A DNA stretch of 64,000 bases from Acidobacteriota bacterium (GCA_018268995.1 JAFDVL010000030.1:96482-160481), one strand, 5' to 3'; counted from the first letter of the stretch, positions 38,243 to 47,695 are shown. The notes: a model not told the origin generated them from the sequence alone. Numbers and translations: made by a program.

Positions 38243-38747
38243 GATCCTCCATAAAATACGGGAATGACTGGACTCGCTGCTGAAAGGCAGCCACATAGGG
38301 GCGAGCGAGTTCTTGTATCATCTTGCGTGTCATCAGATTTGTCACTTTGCCAATATTGATAGGCCCCTCAGACGCCGTTTTCTCCCCTTGCGCAAGTTCG
38401 CGCAGCAATTGAAGCGCCTGCTCCTGATTGGTTAACTCGCCCTCAAACCGTTTTGCATTCGTGGGCGATTCAAGGCGGCGATGAATCTCCAATTCGATCT
38501 CTTCCGGCAAACGAAAAAGATGGAATACATTACCCACGCCAATGCGTTCATCGTGGAGACGTCGCGCAGATTCTCGAATGCCATGATATTTGGCCAGGAG
38601 AGATGTCTTCGTGAATATAGGGTCAAGGAATGCTCTGCTGGCCGGTTGGAAGAATGAGGTATTCCACCAGGCAAATTGTGCAGATTCTCCTAGATACCCC
38701 ACCAGTATCCGAAGCCGTAAATAGTCATCAATCATTTCTTCCTTCAT
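38229..38747 (-). CDS. brxE: BrxE-like protein, first gene of the BREX operon
   Basis: 172 residues. It carries the pattern I associate with BrxE: LRILVGYLGESAQFAWW near the N-terminus, FLDPIFTKTSLLAKYHGI, ARRLHDERIGVGNVFHLFRLP, and SFPYFMEDR at the end. BrxE was described as the first gene of BREX type 6. It opens this operon and overlaps brxA by 14 nt. The function is unknown. The start may be M1 or M5. The promoter probably lies within 38750-38880, where the minus strand offers TTGGGC-18-TATAAG, though this is weak evidence. Confidence 0.75.
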   Translation of the reverse strand: MKEEMIDDYLRLRILVGYLGESAQFAWWNTSFFQPASRAFLDPIFTKTSLLAKYHGIRESARRLHDERIGVGNVFHLFRLPEEIELEIHRRLESPTNAKRFEGELTNQEQALQLLRELAQGEKTASEGPINIGKVTNLMTRKMIQELARPYVAAFQQRVQSFPYFMEDRERG

Positions 38748-38840
38748 AGCATCTGGCTCAGTTTTTCCAACCTTGTGGGAGCAACATCCGTCGCACTCCC
38801 TTTGGGTTCACTTAATTCTGATCTGCGAAACGGGCATACT

Positions 38841-38951
38841 TATAATGCAACTATCCGCAAAAGCCCAATGAATAGAATTATGAAAGCGGCATTAGGCGCA
38901 TTCGTTTTGGGTGGGGCATTTTCTATGGGGTCGGCTGAAGCAGAAAAATAA
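38841..38951 (+). promoter_or_regulatory. TATAAT box and a 23-codon hydrophobic leader-like ORF
   Basis: A consensus TATAAT (38841-38846) stands on the plus strand, opposite to the BREX operon. About 34 nt downstream an ATG (38880) opens a 23-codon frame reading MKAALGAFVLGGAFSMG then SAEAEK and stop at 38951. This looks like a bare signal peptide or tiny membrane peptide. No strong ribosome site was seen. It may be chance or a remnant of a longer gene. Confidence 0.35.
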
Positions 38952-39625
38952 ATGACAACACGTTATTTGTAAATGTTTACACGCGGCAGTCTCTCAGATT
39001 TATACCAACTCCCATTACAAAATAGTGAAATCTGCAATCAGTTGAAAGTCACGGGTATTTTTCGTGTGGACGGTGATCATTTGCCGTGCCGCGATGGTGC
39101 CGAGGTGCTTCCGGCGCGCTACTCTGAGTGGACGACAATCCTACTGGTTTTGCAAAAAACTGGGCATCGCTCAAATCTGCCGTTTTGAACGCCGGAAATG
39201 ACTTTACACTTTTGCTTCGACGTGCCGAAAATCAAATTGATTATCACACGTGTAATTCACTCATTTTTAGACACTTGCCCGACAAGAGCAGCCCGAATGC
39301 AATTCAGAAAGCGACAAAATCGTATGAAAGTGTAAAGACATTTTCGGGTCTGAAAATCACGAATTTGAGCGATGCCAAAAACTGTTCTCTCCTGCCCACG
39401 TTGAATGAATCCTTTTCGTTTCTATGGAGCACATGCGAGCGGTTGAGCAGGCGGTTCAACGTCTGGGATTTGCCAAAGGACAAACGCCACTGTACTCCTT
39501 TTTCGGTAGTGCTATGGGACGGCAAAGACTCCCCCGATTCTTACCGGCAACTGGTGCATACACCGGCAAGAGCAGCTTACTACAATCAACCGGCACAGCA
39601 AATGCCGAGCGATCTTTCCAAAACC

Positions 39626-39646
39626 GGAAACAGATCGGAAAGAATT
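39626..39646 (+). repeat. Dispersed repeat A, copy 3
   Basis: GGAAACAGATCGGAAAGAAT, one mismatch to the family 20-mer. It is the first of three direct copies spaced about 110 nt apart. Confidence 0.75.
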
Positions 39647-39735
39647 GTTGCGTGCGCTGTGAATTGGATCGCTTCTGGCTAGGACTTCCTGGGACTCGCT
39701 TGCTGGTCACAAAACTATATTCCCTCACACGTCTG

Positions 39736-39755
39736 GAAACAGATAGGAGAAATTG
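39736..39755 (+). repeat. Dispersed repeat A, copy 4
   Basis: GGAAACAGATAGGAGAAATT, 110 nt after copy 3 and 109 nt before copy 5. Confidence 0.7.
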
Positions 39756-39844
39756 CTGGTGTCTGCCTTGAATGCTGACCTCATCTCGCCGCGACTTCTC
39801 ACGTATGGTCGTGCTGAATTTGAAGCGGCTTCTTTCTACGTCTC

Positions 39845-39974
39845 GAAACAGATAGGAAAGAATGTTGGTCGCAGGTTGCTACCGAGGCGTTTCCTGCTGA
39901 CGCCCTCATCCGCACGCGCCGGACGGAAATCGCGCGGGGATCACCCTACCCCGCCATTCTTCCCTATCTGTTTC
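39845..39974. mobile_element. MITE-like element: inverted repeat A copies 5 and 6
   Basis: GAAACAGATAGGAAAGAAT (39845) faces ATTCTTCCCTATCTGTTTC (39956-39974), an inverted pair matching at 18 of 19 positions, enclosing about 92 nt of GC-rich DNA with internal hairpin potential. There is no ORF. The same layout is seen at 46991-47121. No target-site duplication could be defined by eye. Confidence 0.55.
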
Positions 39975-40101
39975 TGTCGTCATAAACAAGCCACTTGAGG
40001 GTTAAATAGATTCCCTCTCTGAAAGCGTACTGGCGGAAGTTATAGAGCAAACCCAATGCCCATTTTATACGCGATGCACCACTCGCCAACTTGTCGAGCC
40101 A

Positions 40102-40128
40102 AAACGCATGCAAGTCTTACATGCGTTT
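40102..40128. repeat. 27-bp palindromic repeat B, copy 2
   Basis: AAACGCATGCAAG / CTTACATGCGTTT around a central T, the most symmetric copy. It sits between A copies 6 and 7. Confidence 0.75.
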
Positions 40129-40163
40129 CTTTCTGGTGTCCGGCGTGGGCTGCCAATCGCGCA

Positions 40164-40287
40164 GAAACAGACAGTAAAGATTATAGGGCGTGCATCAAGC
40201 AGTTTCTCCCGCGAGGTTGTTTAGCATCGCACGTGGCAAGAAGGGCTTGTCTCGATAGCACACAAGACGCTTCTTCCCTATCTGTTT
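40164..40287. mobile_element. MITE-like element: inverted repeat A copies 7 and 8
   Basis: GAAACAGACAGTAAAGATT (40164) faces CTTCTTCCCTATCTGTTT (40270-40287). The first arm has diverged. Length about 124 nt, similar to the other paired elements. Confidence 0.5.
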
Positions 40288-40570
40288 GGGATTCGTGAGC
40301 GAGTGCTTCTTAGGTTGACACACCCGTGGCGTCTCGGTCGGATATAAATCGCTCCTATCCGTAATCTCTTCGACGGAGATGCGATGTAAGCTGGTTGTCA
40401 GAAACAAAACGTTGGTGATGTAATGACCAACGCTCCATCAGTTGAAGTTTGCTTGCGCGAATTTCCCCTCAGCGAACACTGACGGCTAACTCTAGTGAAG
40501 GTGCTCCAAGCTGGATGGTGTTGGGGTAAAGCGCCGTGATAAGTTTGCTGCTAAAACCAAAGGAGAGTTC

Positions 40571-41845
40571 ATGCTCAATCGTCGCACTTTCTTCCAATCG
40601 CTGACCGCGTTTAGCTGGTTGCCGTTCACGAACGCAACGGAAATCCGCCCAGACAGTTCCACTTGGCCAAAGCCGAGCGATCCGCCTTACTGGCGCTGGA
40701 TTCGCCAGCAATTCCCTATCCCTGCGGACGAAGCCTATTTCAATACCGGCACGCTGGGTGCGCGGCCTCAGCAGGTCATTGACGCGGTTATCCAACACAT
40801 GCGTGAGAATGAACGCACCATCGCGCACTATGATTACCGGCCTGAGCATGTCGAATACATTACGGGCTATCGCAAGTACGAAGACCTGCGCACCAAACTC
40901 GGAGCGTTGCTCAACGCCAAGGGACGCGAGATTGCACTCGTGCAAAACGCGACCGTTGCCATCAGCCAGATTGCGAATGGCTTGGATTTGCAGGCGGGTG
41001 ATGAGGTCTTGATTACTGATCAGGAACATTCCGGCGCACAGGGCGGCTGGGATTTGCGGGCCAAGCGTTACGGCATCGTCGTCAAAAAGATTCCGATTCC
41101 CATTCCGGCCAATGATCCAGGAGTCATTCTCCAACGTTTTGCTGATGCCATCACGCCGCGCACGCGGGTCATCGCCGTACCACACATCACCTCGAAGTAC
41201 GGCATCGTCTTGCCGGTACGTCAGCTTTGTGCTTTGGGCCAACAGCACAGTCTGTTTACGTTAGTGGATGGCGCGCAAGCGGTCGGGCAGTTGCCGGTGG
41301 ATGTGCAGGAAATCGGCTGTGATGCGTATGCTTCCAGTCCGCACAAATGGTTGTTTGCGCCACCCGGCAACGGGTTGCTCTATGTGCGTGAAGCGCGGAT
41401 GAAAGACGTTTGGGCGACCATCGCCAGCGGCAATTGGGACAATTACAAATCTGAAGATGGAATCTTCCGACTGATGCAATTCGGCACAGGCAATCTCTCC
41501 AATCTGATTGGCTTGGAAGCGGGGCTGGAATTTCACCAAAGCATCGGTTCGGCGCGTTGCTTCCAACGCATCGCGGAACTCTCGCAGCGGTTGCGCGCAG
41601 GGTTGCAGCAGATCAAAGGCGTAACGATTTTCTCGCCGGTCAATTCGGCGTTGGCCTGTTCCATCGTCAATTATGGCGTGGATAAGGTGGAAGGAACTCG
41701 ATTGATGGATGAGTTATGGCGGCGCAAAAAGATTCGCGTGCGTGCGCAGGGCGGAATGGCAGTGCGCCAAACTTCACATATCTACAATAGCCCAGCAGAG
41801 ATTGATGCCACGCTCGAAATCGTCGCGCAATTGGCGAAGGCATAA
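40571..41845 (+). CDS. Class V aminotransferase-like PLP enzyme with Tat-type signal
   Basis: 424 residues with AAAGGAGAG before the ATG. The N-terminus MLNRRTFFQSLTAF has the RR-x-F-F of a twin-arginine signal, so the enzyme may be exported folded. The body is a fold-type I PLP enzyme of the cysteine desulfurase/isopenicillin-N-epimerase group: YFNTGTLGARPQQV, NATVAISQIANGL, TDQEHSGAQGGWD, TLVDGAQAVGQLPVDVQEIGCD and the Schiff-base lysine in ASSPHKWLFAPPGNGLLY. Substrate is unknown. It stands alone, read away from the repeat-rich region. Confidence 0.85.
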   Translation: MLNRRTFFQSLTAFSWLPFTNATEIRPDSSTWPKPSDPPYWRWIRQQFPIPADEAYFNTGTLGARPQQVIDAVIQHMRENERTIAHYDYRPEHVEYITGYRKYEDLRTKLGALLNAKGREIALVQNATVAISQIANGLDLQAGDEVLITDQEHSGAQGGWDLRAKRYGIVVKKIPIPIPANDPGVILQRFADAITPRTRVIAVPHITSKYGIVLPVRQLCALGQQHSLFTLVDGAQAVGQLPVDVQEIGCDAYASSPHKWLFAPPGNGLLYVREARMKDVWATIASGNWDNYKSEDGIFRLMQFGTGNLSNLIGLEAGLEFHQSIGSARCFQRIAELSQRLRAGLQQIKGVTIFSPVNSALACSIVNYGVDKVEGTRLMDELWRRKKIRVRAQGGMAVRQTSHIYNSPAEIDATLEIVAQLAKA

Positions 41846-42038
41846 ACGAGAAGGGCAAGGCAGAATGGGCGGGCGACGCGATGATTCCTAATTCCACCTT
41901 ATCGTGCGATTTTGTAGATGCTGAGGTTGGGCGCAGAAAAGGGGGTAATATTTTTAGCCATCGCTGATTCCACGAGGTAGTCATTTAGGGGAGATATATC
42001 TCTGTACCCGTATTGGTGAGAATCGCTCTGAAACAGAT

Positions 42039-44687
42039 TTATTGCGAAATGAACTTTGACCGAATTCTTACTGTCCGCTCTAAATCATCTACAACTTCCA
42101 GCACCTTCAATTCCAAGTCTTTATCAAGTTGGTTGCTTCGTAAGAAATCATGCACCTGGGTTAGGGCATCGCTACTTTGTTGTCCCCCAATGAAAGCATT
42201 CAGCCAATCGAGCGCAAAGAAAATCTTGCGTTCCCGCTTGATTTGCGGCAAGGCATCAAGAGACAGCTTTAGATAGGGAAATGTGAGCGATGATTGGTTC
42301 CAATAATTGAACGCACCGAGACTCCCAGCAATCCAGTCTTCGGACACGGCACGATTGTGCAGGTAATCATCAAAATAGTGACGCTTCGTTTCGGCATTGT
42401 CACGGGCAGCTTCCGCCATATAGGAATATTTGCGGCCATCGTCACTTTGATCACGCTGGCGCTCAGTGGTGAGCAAGGCTTCGGCCTCTTCATCGTGGTA
42501 CGCCAGTAGGCTCATGATAATTCCCCAGCGATCAAGCGATTTGAGGGTGACTCCCGGCACCGCGATTTTTCCGGCGAGCAATTCCTTGAGTTGATGGCGT
42601 GCCGTTGGCGTGCTGGCGATAGAACTGAACGCGCGAAAGTAGGTGATCCGCAAGCCTTGTTCTGAAGATTTCATCATACGGTTATAGCAGAGAGCTTCAA
42701 GTTGTGGCCCAATCACTGCTTGTTGGGCAGGGGAAAGGTATCGCTGAAAGGCGATTGTCGATTGATTCAGGAGACTGCGAATCAGTTCTTCGTCATTCTC
42801 TGTCGGAAGTAGCCTGACCGCCAGAGAAATATATTCTGACGGCGACATCTCAGCTTCGCGCACACTATCCCATAACGCACTCCACAGCATCGTGCGAAGA
42901 AATGAATCAGAGATTGTGCCCAATCGCTCGCCCATCGCCTTTTGGCTGTGTGTATCTAGTAAAAAACGCGCATAGCTGTAGTCATAATAATTACCGAAAA
43001 CATAGGCCGGACATTTCTTCCCGATGACCTCACCCACTTCAGCCTGCTCGCCACTGAATTGGGTAGGGATTATGATTGGTGTAGCTTTGTCATAAGCCAA
43101 TAAGAGTTGGGTTTTGACGGGCCATTTATTGCCTTCGCCCAGCACGTTCCGTTGCTTGATAATAAAGCGATCAATCACCCCTTGTTCATTGCAACGATAA
43201 TCCAGGTCTATTTGTGGCATCCCCCGCTGGCGCACCCAAGCGGTTGCCCAATGTTCGAGAGACTGTCCTGAAGCCTTCTCGAAGGCTTGAATCAAGTCAT
43301 TCCATTCGGCATTCCCATAGGCGTGTTTTTTGAGAAAGAGACGCACTCCATCGCGAAAGGCCTTTTCCCCTAGCACAAACGTGAGATACCGAAGTAGTCC
43401 TGGCGCTTTTTCATAAACGATGGCTCCATAGGCGGACTTGGCATCTTTCAAGTTGCGCACTTCCTGATAAATAGGGGTTGTTCCTTTCGTTGCGTCCAGG
43501 GTATATGCAGCACGCTTGGCCAGATAGAATCGTTTCCAAATATTGTTGGGATCGGAGAGCGAGGCCAGCGTTTCATTTCCCAAGTAAGTGGCAAAGCCTT
43601 CTTTCAGCCAAAGATCATCGAACCAGCGCATCGTCACCAAATTGCCAAACCATTGGTGCGATAATTCATGCAGCAGTATCTCTGCGCGCCCAAGTTTGTC
43701 GCTGGGCGTTGGCACGGTAGGGAAGATCATGGCTTCTTCATTGAGAAAGGTCGCTCCAGCATGTTCCATTCCACCATACGGAAATCCAGGGAGAATCAGT
43801 AAATCAAACTTCGGGAAAGGAAAAGGTTGGTCAAAGAACTCCGTTAAGTGGCGAATGCCATCACGCGCGTAGCGGGCAATTTCCGGCACTTCTTCCTGAC
43901 CACGTTGCAGCTTTGATTGGCGCACAAATATACGCATTGGAACCGGTGTGTCGTAATTCGCTATCTCTCGTAGTGGCCCTGCGGCGAAAGCCATGAGGTA
44001 GGTGCTAAGCGGACGTGTCTCACCAAAGTAAGTACGGCGATAGCCAGATCGCTCCGCCGCAATGGTACGCTCGACGGCGGAATTGGAGACTACTGTCCAG
44101 GCTTCCGGTGCCGTAAGGTCAAGCGTAAAACGTGCCTTCAGATCGGGTTGGTCAAAACACGGAAAGGCAAGGCTGGCGTCCATCGGGACAAAGAGCGTGT
44201 AGATATACTCGCTTTGATCATCACTGTCTTGATACCGAATAATCGGGCGACCCGCTGACGCGATACCCGTCTCAAAGGAAATCTCTATCGAGTTTTGTCC
44301 TACCCGAAAATAACTTCCAGGGATCACAAGATGTCCATTTACTTGACGCAAATTGTTCACCGCCTGCCCATCCACAACCACGCGGCTTACGGCCCCTTCG
44401 CGCAGATTTCCCTGCGGGTCTACATCACGGAAGTCGAGCGTTACCTGGTCTGCGACTTCATTAAGTTGTAAGTGTATTTGCTCTTGGCCCTTCAATCGCT
44501 CCGCCCCAGGGATGATTTCAAAACTGAGCTGATAACGAAGGTCAGCTATCTGTCTAGCACGTTGTCGCGCCAGTTCCTGAGTCACCCCTTCGTTAGGTGA
44601 AGCTGGAGTGACTTTTCTACAATTTAGTTGCAGCGGTACTAAGAATGCGACTAAGGCTATTGATGCCAAACAACGGGGTCTAGTCAT
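42039..44687 (-). CDS. M1 family zinc aminopeptidase, exported
   Basis: 882 residues from MTRPRCLASIALVAFL, chosen because GGAGAAG lies just upstream; a GTG four codons earlier is the alternative. The N-terminal hydrophobic segment ends at LNC, so it is exported, possibly a lipoprotein with an unusual lipobox. The catalytic region shows GGMEHAGA (variant of GAMEN), the zinc motif HELSHQWFGNLVTMRWFDD and the third ligand Glu in WLKEGFATYLG. The C-terminal ERAP-like helical domain is complete. It removes N-terminal residues from peptides. It appears to be a single-gene unit, with a 290-nt gap upstream. Confidence 0.9.
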   Translation of the reverse strand: MTRPRCLASIALVAFLVPLQLNCRKVTPASPNEGVTQELARQRARQIADLRYQLSFEIIPGAERLKGQEQIHLQLNEVADQVTLDFRDVDPQGNLREGAVSRVVVDGQAVNNLRQVNGHLVIPGSYFRVGQNSIEISFETGIASAGRPIIRYQDSDDQSEYIYTLFVPMDASLAFPCFDQPDLKARFTLDLTAPEAWTVVSNSAVERTIAAERSGYRRTYFGETRPLSTYLMAFAAGPLREIANYDTPVPMRIFVRQSKLQRGQEEVPEIARYARDGIRHLTEFFDQPFPFPKFDLLILPGFPYGGMEHAGATFLNEEAMIFPTVPTPSDKLGRAEILLHELSHQWFGNLVTMRWFDDLWLKEGFATYLGNETLASLSDPNNIWKRFYLAKRAAYTLDATKGTTPIYQEVRNLKDAKSAYGAIVYEKAPGLLRYLTFVLGEKAFRDGVRLFLKKHAYGNAEWNDLIQAFEKASGQSLEHWATAWVRQRGMPQIDLDYRCNEQGVIDRFIIKQRNVLGEGNKWPVKTQLLLAYDKATPIIIPTQFSGEQAEVGEVIGKKCPAYVFGNYYDYSYARFLLDTHSQKAMGERLGTISDSFLRTMLWSALWDSVREAEMSPSEYISLAVRLLPTENDEELIRSLLNQSTIAFQRYLSPAQQAVIGPQLEALCYNRMMKSSEQGLRITYFRAFSSIASTPTARHQLKELLAGKIAVPGVTLKSLDRWGIIMSLLAYHDEEAEALLTTERQRDQSDDGRKYSYMAEAARDNAETKRHYFDDYLHNRAVSEDWIAGSLGAFNYWNQSSLTFPYLKLSLDALPQIKRERKIFFALDWLNAFIGGQQSSDALTQVHDFLRSNQLDKDLELKVLEVVDDLERTVRIRSKFISQ

Positions 44688-44993
44688 TAGCTTCTCCACA
44701 TAGGGACTAATCCTGATTTAGGGAGAGCCCTCTTTCAGATAACGGATAGCACGAAAAATTGTTTGCTTAAATGCAGATGAATCCTGAGCTGCCTGACTAT
44801 ACACTTGGTTAGGATAAAAGTTAATGGCATCCCCCTGCGTTGAACCCCATCAACACAACAGGTTGACGCGCTTCCGATAGTTTTTTTTTGTAAAGCGAAG
44901 CGAAGGATTTCTGTGTTGCAGAACGGGCATCATGTTTTTCCGCCCTCGAAATTTTGATTTCGCCTACCCGAATCAACCCGCCGTTAGGATGGA

Positions 44994-45392
44994 TCACCGC
45001 TGCCTAATGTGAATGCAGTGGATTGCATCATTCGATAACTCCAAGAGCCACTCTTGAAGTTCTGGCAGTAGTTCATTCACGACCCGCCCCGCAATCAGAT
45101 AATCAGGTTCGATTTCGATATTTGCATCGTACAAACAGAACGTCGGTATCCGTTGCCGTAGTTGCTTTTCCGTTTTGGCCCGCCAAGTGGCGTCGGCTTC
45201 AAGCAGGCTGAAAATCATGCGTGCCGTTTCATTCCCCAAGGCAATATGGAGAAATGGTCGTCGCTGGACTCGGCACCAATCCCGATATGCTTCTGTCACT
45301 GCGTCGTAATTATCGCGCACATCAGATGTGACGTAGCCCTGGATTTTGGCGCGTTCCAGGAGATGGGCTTCTTCGTGTGTAAGCTTCATCAT
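44994..45392 (-). CDS. Hypothetical protein
   Basis: 132 residues from MMKLTHEEAHLLERAKIQ, with AGAGGAAT upstream of the ATG; the longer frame to 45521 has no ribosome site and crosses an A repeat. Mixed helix and strand; AYRDWCRVQRRPFLHIALGN and PEYLIAGRVVNE-like segments are seen. No family recognised. Separated from its neighbours by about 260-290 nt on either side. Confidence 0.55.
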   Translation of the reverse strand: MMKLTHEEAHLLERAKIQGYVTSDVRDNYDAVTEAYRDWCRVQRRPFLHIALGNETARMIFSLLEADATWRAKTEKQLRQRIPTFCLYDANIEIEPDYLIAGRVVNELLPELQEWLLELSNDAIHCIHIRQR

Positions 45393-45485
45393 GTGAAGAT
45401 TCCTCTTGTTAATTCGTCGCGTGGGTTCATTTGCAGCACAAACTTCCTCGCAAGAAAGAGAAAGAACCTTGGCAACGAGAAGCAT

Positions 45486-45506
45486 ATTCATTTCCCTGTC
45501 TGTTTC
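45486..45506 (-). repeat. Dispersed repeat A, copy 9
   Basis: ATTCATTTCCCTGTCTGTTTC, inverted orientation with two or three mismatches. It is about 75 nt from a B palindrome. Confidence 0.55.
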
Positions 45507-45581
45507 TGACCATAGGAGCAAACGCCTTTCGGGTACACCAAACCGCTGACAAATGAACAGGCGCGATTTTCAGAGGTTCGC

Positions 45582-45608
45582 AAACTCATGTAAGACTTAC
45601 CTGCGTTT
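45582..45608. repeat. 27-bp palindromic repeat B, copy 3
   Basis: AAACTCATGTAAG / CTTACCTGCGTTT around a central A, between the 44994 and 45657 genes. Confidence 0.75.
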
Positions 45609-45656
45609 AGCGAAAATGAATTGTGAAAGTGTAGCCAGCCGCCGTAGCTATGACTG

Positions 45657-46772
45657 TCACACCCAGAGAATACGGCGGACAGCATTGAAGGGGCTTTTGT
45701 AATCTACCATCCGCACTTGTTTGCCGATCAACCAGGCTTTGAGATCAGCAGGTTCATAGTCTTGCGGGAAGAGGATGCCAGTGCGTGCCTCTCCAATGTG
45801 ACAGAACTGGTCAGGCTCGTCCGTCAGATCGTCGCCGTAGAGGTGATATTCACGGGTTGTGCCGTTTTGCAGATGTAGGGAGATGTCCAATCGTTCGCTG
45901 CCATGTTCCGTTGCGACCTTGGCGACCCGAACAATTTCCCCGCTTACTTCCGCCACAATGTCCGTGCGCGTGAGCGGTTCTGCCGTAAATGTTTTCGATG
46001 CTGGATGCGCGAGCCAATCATAGGGCGTTTGGCGACGGAGCGGGACTCGATACCAGTCATCCGACCAGCGCCGCACACGGAATTGACGACCGACAATTGG
46101 TTCCAGCGCCCCTTCCTTGTAGTGATACCAGCGCCCAATGTAATCGTAGGCTTTGAAGGCTTCTGAGCGCGGCTCAAAAACACGCATCTGCCATTCGGTA
46201 ATGAGCAAATTGCACAACGGATCACCGGGCGTTTGAAGAAACGTGCCTGCTGCTGCGTATTGCTCGGTTGTGAACTGCAAGGGCTTCGAGAAGCCACGCT
46301 CCTCGAAATTCGGAAAGATCGAAAGTTGCCATAAGACATGACCAGCGGTGTTGATGCCTGTGCAATCGGCCACGATCAGTTCTGTTTTGTGATCCCCATC
46401 TAAATCGGCAATAACGGCTTCATAGCGTGACCCACCACCGGCAATGATTGCGCCCGGCCAAGTGCCGACGATGCGGCGATCTTTGACGAGTGCAAAGAAA
46501 AGATCAGGAATAATATGCTTGCAGACCGACCACTGTGCGTTAAGTCGCACACACTGCACTTCGGTAATCCCTCGATCATTGGACGCAGCAAAACGCTGGT
46601 GTGGAAAAGGCCGGGCCGAGAAAGAAGATGTACTGCCTGGCTGTTGCGCGGTGCTTGGCAAGACTTGGGATAGAGCTTTGGTTTCTGCTGTTGAAGTGTT
46701 CGTGAGCGGATTCGGTACGCGCGTATTGACTGGCCAAAGAAGCCAAAGGGCAAGCAGTAGAAGTCGTAGCAT
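45657..46772 (-). CDS. Secreted protein of unknown function with FG-GAP-like segment
   Basis: 371 residues with AGGAGAACCC before the ATG. Cleavable-looking signal MLRLLLLALWLLWPVNT. A stretch YEAVIADLDGDHKTELIVADCTG resembles the calcium-binding DxDGDxxxE of FG-GAP/VCBS repeats, but only one clear copy is present. The rest is beta-rich (WYHYKEGALEPIVGRQFRVRRW). It is probably extracytoplasmic. Not part of an obvious operon. Confidence 0.65.
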   Translation of the reverse strand: MLRLLLLALWLLWPVNTRVPNPLTNTSTAETKALSQVLPSTAQQPGSTSSFSARPFPHQRFAASNDRGITEVQCVRLNAQWSVCKHIIPDLFFALVKDRRIVGTWPGAIIAGGGSRYEAVIADLDGDHKTELIVADCTGINTAGHVLWQLSIFPNFEERGFSKPLQFTTEQYAAAGTFLQTPGDPLCNLLITEWQMRVFEPRSEAFKAYDYIGRWYHYKEGALEPIVGRQFRVRRWSDDWYRVPLRRQTPYDWLAHPASKTFTAEPLTRTDIVAEVSGEIVRVAKVATEHGSERLDISLHLQNGTTREYHLYGDDLTDEPDQFCHIGEARTGILFPQDYEPADLKAWLIGKQVRMVDYKSPFNAVRRILWV

Positions 46773-46990
46773 GGGTTCTCCTGATTCGATAGCGCAGAGG
46801 GCAACAGTGGCTGCTCAGGTCTTATAGCGCGGACGGGGTTAGTTGGGCAAGAGAGCAGGGCACCGAGAGAATTCAGGCCGACTGTGAAGAGTTCCTCAAT
46901 ATTGACCGGAGATAAGGCTGAGCGCACGGTGCGATTCCTTCAGGGCTGGGATAGTTCAGGAAACAACCGAATAGTATGCTCATCGAGGTT

Positions 46991-47121
46991 GGAAACAGAT
47001 AGGAAAGAATGGTGGTCGTACCTTGCAACTGAGGTAATATCTTGCGACGTCAGTGATCGCAATCCCACAACGGAGATGACGTCTATCCAGGCAAAGCCCA
47101 ACAGCTTTCCCTATCTGTTTT
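46991..47121. mobile_element. MITE-like element: inverted repeat A copies 10 and 11
   Basis: The exact 20-mer GGAAACAGATAGGAAAGAAT (46991-47010) faces GCTTTCCCTATCTGTTTT (47104-47121). The bases after the right arm (GTCATGATGGGCAAGC) resemble those after the 39974 copy, suggesting the mobile unit extends beyond the arms. No coding capacity. Confidence 0.6.
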
Positions 47122-47204
47122 CGGTCATGATGGGCAAGCTATTTGAGAATTTCTAAGATATTCTGGACAGAATTCTGTGAGGTTGCGCTTTGCCCCAACC
47201 TCAC

Positions 47205-47402
47205 TCAAACCATCCTTAGTGCCAGATAGAATTGGATGCACAGAATGCTGAGAAAAACGAGCGCGCCCTTTCCCAGGCGGAGCGCGATTTGACGGCGCGA
47301 AAGTTCTTCTTTTTTCTCCCACGTCTGATAGGCCCAAAAGAGAAGACCAAGGATATTGGCGACGAAAATTAACCAATAAAGAAAAAACGTAACATCAAAC
47401 AT
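47205..47402 (-). CDS. Small two-helix membrane protein
   Basis: 65 residues with AGGAGAACGCT before the ATG. Two hydrophobic helices (FFLYWLIFVANILGLLFWAY, and ALVFLSILCIQFYLAL) flank a charged loop EKKEELSRRQ, which predicts a hairpin in the inner membrane. No family named. Intact and with a good start, so probably a real gene. Confidence 0.6.
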   Translation of the reverse strand: MFDVTFFLYWLIFVANILGLLFWAYQTWEKKEELSRRQIALRLGKGALVFLSILCIQFYLALRMV

Positions 47403-47695
47403 AGCGTTCTCCTGTTTCAGAGATCATATCGAAACAGGTCATTCGCGCAGTCTCGCACTGTGATGGTTTTGTAAGTGTCCTGACGTACGCCCGCTCTTAC
47501 AGTGAGGTGACCCTGACTTAGCTAAATGTCATTCGTTCTATATGGCAACACAAAATCGAGGTACGTTGAATCCGTGTCAACCTGCCTGTCCCGCTGCATC
47601 TGTGGTCTATTCAACCAAAAACTGAATGGCCCGGTCACAATCTTGACTCCACATCAGGCGAGGTGTAGAAGATTGGAAAATCTCAAGGAGTCGCT

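Larger units (their letters stand above)
38952..40570. other. Repeat-rich intergenic region
   Basis: 1.6 kb without a gene I would defend. Several ORFs of 70-184 codons occur, but they lack ribosome sites, overlap one another in different frames and run across the family A repeats. The right part (39620-40290) holds six A copies and one B palindrome. It looks like a landing zone for short non-autonomous elements. Confidence 0.55.

Noticed and set aside
39128..39682. 184-codon ORF as a gene
   Set aside because: No ribosome site or recognisable domain, and it runs through an A repeat.
39626..39974. CRISPR array from repeated 20-mers
   Set aside because: Spacing is about 110 nt, one copy is inverted, copies vary, and no cas gene is present.
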